From contig CAZCBJ010000250.1 in assembly GCA_964496705.1 (NCBI GenBank), positions 1-5,505 of the forward strand: DNA of 5,505 nt, in the 5' to 3' direction. Shown piece after piece: positions 1-4,792 of this stretch (its first letter is position 1; every line of letters starts with the position of its first letter). Origin of the DNA: CAZCBJ01 sp964496705 (GTDB taxonomy: Bacteria; Chloroflexota; Anaerolineae; Anaerolineales; Anaerolineaceae). The position numbers and the translations under genes were made by a program. The notes beneath the pieces are model-generated. The model was not told the origin of the DNA and searched no databases. It saw nothing but the letters and a program-made list of their open reading frames with translations.

Positions 1-806
1 CCGGTCTCAAAAATGTTGTCACCCAGGAAGCCAAATTCCTTGGCCTGGCAGATAGCAGTTCCCAGGCGTTCCTGAGCGAGTTTGTATTCGCCGCGAACGT
101 AGATGTAACCCTCGCTGGCGCCCACTGCGTAGGCGGCGATGGTCATGGCTTCCAAAATGCTGTAAGGATCACCCTCCAGAATCAAGCGGTCTTTGAATGT
201 GCCGGGCTCGCTTTCATCAGCATTGCAAATGACGTATTTGGGGCTGCCCTGCGCTTTGGATACAAATCGCCACTTGGTGCCGGTCGGAAAACCAGCGCCG
301 CCGCGGCCGCGAAGACCGGACTTTTCCAGAACCTGGATCACCTCAGCCGGGGTCATTTGGGTCAGAGATTTGACCAGAGCGGTGTAGCCGTCTTGAAGGA
401 GGTACTCCTCGATATCCACCGGATCGATCGTGCCGGCTCGCTCCAACACCACCCGATATTCTGCGGGGAGGGTTCCTTTGCGAGCGGTCAACCAGGCGAT
501 GCGCCCGGTTAATTCGCGCGCCGGTGCCTGAAGGGGAGAAGCCACCCGACCCTTGTAAAGGTGTTCTTCGACCAGGGTATGGACATCTTCCGGGCGAACA
601 GGACCATAAATGATCGCTTCGGGGTAGATGATCACCAGCGGAACGGAGTCGTGTCGCCCGACATCGCCCACCATGGAAAGAGAAATCTCATCTTCCAAAT
701 TGTAAGCCCGCAATTCTTGCTGTAGGCGCTCAAAAACCTGCTGTGCGCCTTTCGCCAGACTCTGTTCGTCACTGGATACCAGAACCATCGAACGGTACGC
801 TTTCAT
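1..806 (-). CDS. nuoF: NuoF-like NAD(P)H-binding flavoprotein subunit, second copy (partial, C-terminus outside window)
   Basis: This reading frame runs open from an ATG at 806 to the left edge: 268 residues without a stop. It is the FMN- and NAD(H)-binding subunit type found in complex I and in NAD-linked hydrogenases or formate dehydrogenases, and should pass electrons from NAD(P)H to Fe-S clusters. Residues 1-85 form a thioredoxin-like domain that aligns without gaps to the N-terminus of the neighbouring hndC product (VLV..., KGA at 19-21, YPE at 61-63). Its cluster cysteines are replaced: S11, S16, H52. The NuoF core follows, with the FMN-binding GRGGAGF at about 167-173 and CNADESEPGTFKDR at about 194-207; the Glu at 200 matches complex I NuoF. 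The second Gly-rich motif, the SLBB domain and the [4Fe-4S] motif lie beyond the edge. The start overlaps the stop of the upstream nuoE copy (ATGA) and has a strong GGAGGTGA site, so translation is probably coupled. Family certain; enzyme identity unknown. Confidence 0.93.
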   Translation of the reverse strand, partial: MKAYRSMVLVSSDEQSLAKGAQQVFERLQQELRAYNLEDEISLSMVGDVGRHDSVPLVIIYPEAIIYGPVRPEDVHTLVEEHLYKGRVASPLQAPARELTGRIAWLTARKGTLPAEYRVVLERAGTIDPVDIEEYLLQDGYTALVKSLTQMTPAEVIQVLEKSGLRGRGGAGFPTGTKWRFVSKAQGSPKYVICNADESEPGTFKDRLILEGDPYSILEAMTIAAYAVGASEGYIYVRGEYKLAQERLGTAICQAKEFGFLGDNIFET

Positions 807-1300
807 CGATTCACCTCCGCTTGATAGCGATCCAGTATGTCGGGGATTTGCTCCGGGGTGATATTGCCATAGATATCGTTATCCACGATGATCACCGGAC
901 CCACTGCGCACACGCCCAGACAACTGGTGGTTATCAAGGTCCAGGTGCCATCCGGGGTTGTTTGACCGCTTTCGTGCAAGCCCAGATGAGCCTGCAGCGC
1001 TTCCCAGACCTGACGCCCGCCCACCACATGGCAGGGTGCGCTTTCACAGAACTGGATCACATGTTTACCGCGTGGTTTGGTAGATAACATCTGGTAGAAA
1101 CTGGCGACGGAGAATAGCTGGCTTTTCGGGACGCGCAACAGACGGCTGATTTCTTCCAATGCTTCAGCGGGCAGATAGCCAAGTTCTCGATTGACTTCAT
1201 TGAGTATTGGGATCAGTTCAGCGCGGGTAGCGCCATGATGCTCCACCGCAGTGTGGACGATTTCCATCACTTGTTGAGCTGCTTGTGTTTCAATGGCCAT
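803..1300 (-). CDS. nuoE: NuoE-like [2Fe-2S] thioredoxin-fold subunit, second copy
   Basis: A complete 165-residue protein of the NuoE/HndA/HoxE family, the small subunit that carries one [2Fe-2S] cluster (N1a type) beside the NuoF flavoprotein. The N-terminal helical region (about 1-75) contains the usual GYLP and SVASFY segments. The thioredoxin-like half carries the four cluster ligands as C85-x4-C90 and C127-x3-C131 (FCESAPC and CLGVC), with the family's TTPDG in between. Length is normal for the family (about 160). The ATG is preceded by a long GGAGGAGGAG stretch. It lies 44 bases after the stop of the hndC-like gene and overlaps the next gene by ATGA, so it forms a pair with the second NuoF-like protein. 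It is clearly diverged from the other copy in this window: for example GPV follows the last cysteine where the other has APV. That suggests a distinct partner, not recent duplication. Confidence 0.95.
   Translation of the reverse strand: MAIETQAAQQVMEIVHTAVEHHGATRAELIPILNEVNRELGYLPAEALEEISRLLRVPKSQLFSVASFYQMLSTKPRGKHVIQFCESAPCHVVGGRQVWEALQAHLGLHESGQTTPDGTWTLITTSCLGVCAVGPVIIVDNDIYGNITPEQIPDILDRYQAEVNR
811..818 (-). promoter_or_regulatory. Shine-Dalgarno of the second nuoF-like gene, inside the end of the nuoE-like gene
   Basis: On the minus strand GGAGGTGA lies just before the ATG at 806, with seven bases between GGAGG and the start. It sits within the last codons of the upstream gene, whose TGA overlaps this ATG as ATGA. 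This fixes the start of the partial flavoprotein gene and indicates translational coupling, which fits a 1:1 NuoE-NuoF pair. Confidence 0.85.
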
Positions 1301-1311
1301 TCTCCTCCTCC
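1301..1311 (-). promoter_or_regulatory. Strong Shine-Dalgarno of the second nuoE-like gene
   Basis: The minus strand reads GGAGGAGGAGA directly before the ATG at 1300, a repeated purine-rich site giving several registers of pairing with 16S rRNA. It is the strongest ribosome binding site in the window along with that of the following gene. This hints that the second NuoE-NuoF pair is translated efficiently within the polycistronic message. Confidence 0.75.
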
Positions 1312-1321
1312 ATGTATGATC

Positions 1322-1341
1322 GTTCTTAATTTGTGAAGAAC
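1322..1341 (-). repeat. Small inverted repeat between the hndC-like and second nuoE-like genes
   Basis: GTTCTT and AAGAAC form a perfect 6-bp stem around an 8-base loop in the 44-base gap between the two genes. It is A/T-rich and has no following U-tract, so it is not a convincing terminator. It could be a weak mRNA processing or stability hairpin at the junction between the first module and the second NuoE-NuoF module, or chance. Confidence 0.3.
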
Positions 1342-1344
1342 AAG

Positions 1345-3126
1345 CTAATTGATTTTGACTGCATTAAAATTGCAAACCTGCATGCAGATTCCACAGCGGA
1401 TGCAGAGATCAGGATCAATGACATGGGTCTGACGGCGCTCGCCGCTGATGGCATTCACCGGGCAATTACGCGCACAGACCGTGCAACCCGTACAGGCATC
1501 TGGATCAATATCGTAACGAATCAGCGCTTTACAAACCTTGGCGGGGCAGCGCTTTTCATGAATATGAGCTTCATATTCTTCGCGGAAGTGCTTAAGCGTT
1601 GATTCGACCGGATTGGGCGCGCCCTGCCCCAGACCGCACAGTGAAGTGGATTTGATCTGATCGCAGAGGACTTCGAGTGTGTGGATGTCCTCTGGACGAC
1701 CTTCTCCGTTGCAGATGCGCTCGAGAATTTCCAGGATGCGCCGCGTTCCAACCCGGCAGGGAACGCATTTACCGCAGGATTCATCCTGGGTGAAATCCAT
1801 GAAGAAACGGGCGATATCCACCATGCAGGTTTCATCGTCCATGACGATCACGCCGCCGGAGCCCATCATGGAACCAGCCGCGATCAATGACTCGTAATCC
1901 ACCGGGCTATCCAGGTAAGCTGCGGGCAGGCAGCCGCCCATGGGCCCGCCGATTTGCAAGGCCTTGAAGCTTTTGTCGTCCTTGATACCGCCGCCGACAT
2001 CATACACCATCTCGCGCAGGGTGATGCCCAGCGGCACTTCGATCAGCCCGGTGTGTTTGACATCTCCCGCGAGAGCAAAGGTTTTGGTGCCTTTCCCTTT
2101 TTCGGTGCCCATGCTGGCAAACCAATCTGCGCCGTGCAGGATGATCTGCGGGATGTTGGCGTAAGACTCAACATTATTGTTGTTGGTGGGTTTCCCCCAG
2201 ACACCACTCTGCGCCGGGAAAGGGGGGCGAGGTCGAGGTTCACCGCGTTTGCCTTCAATGGAATGGATCAAGGCAGTCTCTTCGCCGCACACAAACGCGC
2301 CGGCACCCTGACGAACTTCCATGTCGAATGAAAAACCGCTGTCGAGGATATTTTCACCCAGCAACCCCAGACTGCGGGCTTGCTGGATTGCGATATTCAG
2401 GGTGCGCACCGCGATGGGGTATTCGGCGCGGCAGTAGATATATGCATGGCAGGCGCCAATCGCGTAGGCGGCAATGATCATCCCCTCGATCACAGAATGA
2501 GGATCACCCTCCAGAACGCGCCGGTTCATAAAGGCGCCCGGGTCTCCCTCATCGGCATTGCAGGTGAGGTATTTGGGCTGACCCTGAGCAGCATGCGCCA
2601 GGGACCACTTTTTCCCGACAGAAAAGCCAGCTCCTCCGCGTCCACGCAGCCCTGAGCGGGTTACTTCATCGATCACCTGATCAGGGGTCATCTCGGTTAG
2701 CACTTTGGCGAGAGCCATGTAACCATCTTCGGCGATATAATCCTCGACGTTTTCGGGATCGATACTGCCGCAGTTACGCAACACCACCCGCACCTCTTTG
2801 GCTGTTGGGGCTGAGAGTTCTTCGTCGAGTGCTTCTTTGGCACTGATGGTGAATTTTTGCGCGATGCGACCCTTCAGGAAATGTTCCTCAACGATGAAGG
2901 GGATGTCATTCACGGTCATACCGGCATAATGCACCCCTTCAGGGTAAACCATCATCTCAGGGCCGTTGGCACATCCCCCGATGCGCGAAGTTTCCAGCAC
3001 CTGGACTTCATCAATCAATCCTTCGGCAACTAGTTCATCCTGAAAGGCGTCCATCACTTCATGAGCGCCTTTACTCAGGCATTCTGGATCCACACAGACC
3101 AACACATGAGAGCGAAAATACTTCAT
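1345..3126 (-). CDS. hndC: HndC/HydB-type NuoF-like flavoprotein with N-terminal [2Fe-2S]-like and C-terminal 2x[4Fe-4S] domains
   Basis: This is the NAD(P)H-oxidising or NAD(P)+-reducing flavin subunit of Hnd/Hyd-type hydrogenase complexes, cytoplasmic and without membrane segments. From the ATG at 3126 it has 593 residues, close to the roughly 600-630 of HydB-type proteins. Domains: thioredoxin-like 1-85 with C11-x4-C16 and C52; FMN site GRGGAGF at 162-168 and CNADEGDPG at 189-197; NAD/FMN motif GAGAFVCGEETAL at about 274-286; SLBB region about 340-420; NuoF [4Fe-4S] site C451-x2-C454-x2-C457 plus C497; C-terminal ferredoxin domain with C545/C548/C551/C555 and C575/C578/C581/C585. The second N-terminal cysteine pair has only one member, with Arg48 where the other is expected. 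An in-frame TTG at 3138 is possible, but the GGAG would be one base from it, so ATG is preferred. It follows hndB by a short gap. Whether it works in electron bifurcation is inferred; the catalytic subunit is not in view. Confidence 0.95.
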   Translation of the reverse strand: MKYFRSHVLVCVDPECLSKGAHEVMDAFQDELVAEGLIDEVQVLETSRIGGCANGPEMMVYPEGVHYAGMTVNDIPFIVEEHFLKGRIAQKFTISAKEALDEELSAPTAKEVRVVLRNCGSIDPENVEDYIAEDGYMALAKVLTEMTPDQVIDEVTRSGLRGRGGAGFSVGKKWSLAHAAQGQPKYLTCNADEGDPGAFMNRRVLEGDPHSVIEGMIIAAYAIGACHAYIYCRAEYPIAVRTLNIAIQQARSLGLLGENILDSGFSFDMEVRQGAGAFVCGEETALIHSIEGKRGEPRPRPPFPAQSGVWGKPTNNNNVESYANIPQIILHGADWFASMGTEKGKGTKTFALAGDVKHTGLIEVPLGITLREMVYDVGGGIKDDKSFKALQIGGPMGGCLPAAYLDSPVDYESLIAAGSMMGSGGVIVMDDETCMVDIARFFMDFTQDESCGKCVPCRVGTRRILEILERICNGEGRPEDIHTLEVLCDQIKSTSLCGLGQGAPNPVESTLKHFREEYEAHIHEKRCPAKVCKALIRYDIDPDACTGCTVCARNCPVNAISGERRQTHVIDPDLCIRCGICMQVCNFNAVKIN

Positions 3127-3139
3127 AGCTATTATCAAG

Positions 3140-3143
3140 CTCC
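3140..3143 (-). promoter_or_regulatory. GGAG site bearing on the hndC-like start choice
   Basis: On the minus strand GGAG stands 1 base before an in-frame TTG (3138) and 13 bases before an in-frame ATG (3126). The first spacing is too tight and the second a little long. The protein alignment with the second NuoF-like copy, which starts MKAYRSMVLV against MKYFRSHVLV, supports the ATG at 3126 as the true start. Confidence 0.5.
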
Positions 3144-3153
3144 GATAAAAACT

Positions 3154-3522
3154 TTAAAGAGGTATTACATGATCCTGAACGATATGACCTTCCACAACGT
3201 GTTCTTTCATGATTCGTCGGGCGACTTCGGGCGTGACCTTTCCGTAGGTCACTTTGGGGGCGTCGCCGACGACGACCTGCACAATCGGTTCACGCTCGCA
3301 CAGGCCAATGCAGCCTGTCTGGGTGACCAAAACATCACTCAGATTGCCAGATTCGATGCTATCCAAAATAGCCTTCATCGCATCCCGCGCTCCAGCCGCG
3401 ATTCCGCAGGTGCCCATGGCAACAATCACCTGGACTTTTCCAGCCGCGGTCTTCACCTTGCGCTTTTCGAGGGCCTCCTCACGCAGGCGTTTCAAATCAT
3501 CAAGGTTTTTTACACTAGGCAT
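3154..3522 (-). CDS. hndB: HndB-like small [2Fe-2S] thioredoxin-fold ferredoxin-like protein
   Basis: A 122-residue protein resembling HndB of the NADP-reducing hydrogenase and the small ferredoxin-like proteins found between NuoE and HydB in hydrogenase operons. An N-terminal charged helix (about 5-25, rich in Lys/Arg/Glu) is followed by a thioredoxin-like fold with GTCGIAAGA at 37-45 and TGCIGLCEREP at 69-79. Only three cysteines are present in the whole protein (C39, C71, C75). The position matching the second cysteine of a C-x4-C pair is Gly44. From memory, CGIAAG is normal for this family, so the fourth ligand may be another residue, or the cluster is atypical. The ATG at 3522 has AGGAGA 8 bases upstream. 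It lies 64 bases after the ATPase gene and 27 bases before the preferred hndC-like start. Likely an electron-transfer or assembly partner of the complex. Confidence 0.9.
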   Translation of the reverse strand: MPSVKNLDDLKRLREEALEKRKVKTAAGKVQVIVAMGTCGIAAGARDAMKAILDSIESGNLSDVLVTQTGCIGLCEREPIVQVVVGDAPKVTYGKVTPEVARRIMKEHVVEGHIVQDHVIPL

Positions 3523-3586
3523 GTTCGTTTCTCCTATTGAAATTTTTTATCATCTCTTGTTCATCTTCTGTGAGCGGTCAGCTGAG

Positions 3587-4138
3587 CTATGCTTCGACTA
3601 AGCCCATTTCCGAGACGCCTGTATTGATCATCTCACGCAGATAAGCCAGCACACCAGGCTCGGTCAGGGGAACTCCGTCGAGCAGCTCCAGGATTGGCGC
3701 ACTTTCAAACTGGAAGGTTTGCCCATCCTTGTGACACCTGAAAATCCAATTAATCTGCGGGCTACCCACCAAAAGGCTCACAAAGGTTGCGCCCAGATCA
3801 CCCATTGGCATGCGGTCGATGTGGCTGAGCTGGAATTCCACGGTCACCTGAGTGCCTTCACCTTTTTTTGACTGGATATCCAGACCGCCATTACACATCT
3901 CAGCAGCCATCTTCAGGAAGGGCAGCCCCAGGCCGACTTTTCGGGTGGTGCGGCTGGTGACGAACGGATCGGTAACCCTGGCTACAGTCACAGCATCCAT
4001 CCCACAGCCGTCGTCTCGAATGCTCATTTTCAGGCGGTCGCTTTGCGTGTCGCTATGAATATCGATGGTAATGTTCGCGGCGCGAGCTGCCACACTGTTT
4101 TCTGCAATATCCAGCAGGTGAAGAGCAAGCTCGCGCAT
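3587..4138 (-). CDS. Orphan histidine-kinase-like ATPase (HATPase_c) protein of hydrogenase clusters
   Basis: A 183-residue soluble protein whose first ~105 residues form a GHKL-type ATP-binding domain: N box with E13-N14 (DIAENS), G1 box with D43-G44-C45-G46-M47-D48, phosphate-binding lid with VGLGLPFLKMAAE at 68-80, and GEGT at 93-96. There is no dimerisation/phosphoacceptor histidine domain, sensor domain or membrane segment, so it is not a full sensor kinase. The C-terminal ~75 residues (from about 108) match no domain I recognise. Proteins of this kind recur between the NuoE-like and small ferredoxin-like genes of [FeFe]-hydrogenase operons in anaerobes. Their role is not established as far as I know; regulation (anti-sigma-like) or ATP-driven assembly are guesses. 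The gene begins 8 bases after the hndA-like stop and has no clear Shine-Dalgarno, which suggests re-initiation after the upstream gene. The N-terminus MRELALHLLDIAENS supports this start. Confidence 0.9.
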   Translation of the reverse strand: MRELALHLLDIAENSVAARAANITIDIHSDTQSDRLKMSIRDDGCGMDAVTVARVTDPFVTSRTTRKVGLGLPFLKMAAEMCNGGLDIQSKKGEGTQVTVEFQLSHIDRMPMGDLGATFVSLLVGSPQINWIFRCHKDGQTFQFESAPILELLDGVPLTEPGVLAYLREMINTGVSEMGLVEA

Positions 4139-4146
4139 AAGGACAA

Positions 4147-4644
4147 TTAATCTTGATACTTTTTAAGGATCTGAGGCAATTTATTGGGTTTGGCGCGACC
4201 GTAAACTTCTTCACCCACCACAATGACTGGCGCCTGGCTGCATGCGCCGACGCAGCGGCAAATTTCGAGGGTGATGGCTCCATCGGGTGTGGTCCGACCG
4301 GGTTCCACACCCAGCACCTGCTTGGCTTTTTCGATCAATTGCGGCATTCCGCCCACGTAACAGGCAGTGCCCATGCAGAATTTAACCGTGTGCCGTCCGC
4401 GGGGTGCGGTGGTGAAAAATGAGTAAAAAGAAACCACGCCGTGAATGGTGCTGGCAGGAATGCGCAATTTCCTGGCAACATACGCCTGCATGGGTTCCGA
4501 GATGAAACCAATGCGCGATTGCAACTCGTTCAGAACCACCATCGTCGCACCAGGTTTTTCCTTGTTTTCCTCTAATATTAGGTCAATGATGGCTCTGGTT
4601 TCGGGGTTGTTTAAGGGATTATGGTTGGTCTCTGGCTGCATCAT
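4147..4644 (-). CDS. hndA: NuoE/HndA-like [2Fe-2S] subunit, first copy
   Basis: The first gene after the promoter region encodes a 165-residue NuoE-family protein carrying a single [2Fe-2S] cluster, which should sit beside the hndC-like flavoprotein. The helical N-terminal part contains RIGFISE and GVVSFYSFF. The thioredoxin-like part has C90-x4-C95 (FCMGTAC) and C131-x3-C135 (CVGACSQAPV), with RTTPDG between; C129 is an extra cysteine next to the second pair. The longest frame starts with TTG at 4674 (175 residues), but the tandem ATG codons at 4644/4641 give the usual family length, equal to the second copy. A GGAG lies 12 bases before the first ATG, somewhat far. The start remains uncertain by ten residues. 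Its stop TAA is 8 bases from the ATPase gene start, placing both in one operon. Confidence 0.93.
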   Translation of the reverse strand: MMQPETNHNPLNNPETRAIIDLILEENKEKPGATMVVLNELQSRIGFISEPMQAYVARKLRIPASTIHGVVSFYSFFTTAPRGRHTVKFCMGTACYVGGMPQLIEKAKQVLGVEPGRTTPDGAITLEICRCVGACSQAPVIVVGEEVYGRAKPNKLPQILKKYQD

Positions 4645-4674
4645 GCTTTCGTCATGCTCCACTAAATTAGACAA

Positions 4675-4688
4675 AAATAGTACTATTT
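4675..4688. promoter_or_regulatory. Perfect 14-bp palindrome upstream of the hndA-like gene
   Basis: AAATAGTACTATTT equals its own reverse complement. It lies directly before the possible TTG start and about 30 bp before the preferred ATG, downstream of the likely promoter. A perfect 14-bp palindrome has a chance of about 1 in 16,000 per position under even base use (higher in A/T-rich DNA), so finding one in this short gap is suggestive of an operator for a dimeric regulator. There is no loop, so an mRNA hairpin is unlikely. No named regulator can be assigned. Confidence 0.4.
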
Positions 4689-4701
4689 CTTCAACTTATC
4701 C

Positions 4702-4737
4702 AATTGAGTTTACCCTTGCTGGTCATCCGGGTCAATT
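4702..4737 (-). promoter_or_regulatory. Possible leader hairpin or alternative promoter in the 5' region of the oxidoreductase operon
   Basis: In the predicted untranslated leader, AATTGA (4732-4737 read on the minus strand) pairs with TCAATT (4702-4707). CCC pairs with GGG across a 5-base bulge, closing a 13-base loop. The same stretch also offers a weaker promoter: TTGACC (4735-4730) and TAAACT (4712-4707), 17 bases apart. No U-tract follows, so it is not an obvious terminator. Weakly supported. Confidence 0.25.
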
Positions 4738-4752
4738 AACGAATGTCACGTT

Positions 4753-4783
4753 ATTATAAAGAAGGTTGTCCGCTTTGTGTAAA
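4753..4783 (-). promoter_or_regulatory. Putative sigma-70-type promoter for the oxidoreductase genes
   Basis: The minus strand has a perfect TATAAT at 4758-4753 and TTTACA (5 of 6 to TTGACA) at 4783-4778, spaced 19 bases, somewhat longer than ideal. Transcription would start near 4746, giving a leader of about 100 bases before the preferred hndA-like ATG. The -35 box lies inside the Rex-like palindrome, so a bound repressor would block RNA polymerase. Readthrough from the upstream PHP gene also remains possible because no terminator is visible between them. Confidence 0.6.
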
Positions 4784-4792
4784 TTCTCACAA
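4775..4792. promoter_or_regulatory. Rex-type redox operator candidate
   Basis: On the minus strand the site reads TTGTGAGAATTTACACAA. Compared with the commonly cited Rex consensus (TTGTGAA, four A/T, TTCACAA) it matches 16 of 18 positions, and both outer TTGTG/CACAA arms are perfect; a further T/A pair extends it to 20 bp. Rex is a repressor that leaves DNA when the NADH/NAD+ ratio rises and is known to control fermentative and hydrogenase genes. The site overlaps the -35 box of the putative promoter and contains the TGA stop codon (4789-4787) of the upstream PHP gene. Identification is by motif only; a rex gene is not in the window. Confidence 0.65.

Noticed and set aside
1325..1341. TTCACAA half-site on the minus strand in the gap before the second nuoE-like gene, possibly a second Rex operator
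   Set aside because: Only one arm matches; the other seven bases at the correct spacing do not resemble TTGTGAA, so a dimeric Rex site is not supported.
1333..1602. Plus-strand open frames opposite the hndC-like gene and others across the window
   Set aside because: They lie antisense to strongly supported Fe-S proteins, encode no recognisable motifs and have no convincing ribosome binding sites; they are shadows of the real genes.
3523..3586. Terminator or separate promoter in the 64-base gap between the ATPase and hndB-like genes
   Set aside because: No GC-rich stem followed by a U-tract and no paired -35/-10 boxes that stand out; only the AGGAGA site of the hndB-like gene is clear.
4645..4674. 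TTG start giving a ten-residue longer hndA-like protein
   Set aside because: Possible, but the extra residues have no family support and the TTG lacks a well-spaced Shine-Dalgarno; the ATG at 4644 gives the usual length. Kept only as an alternative.
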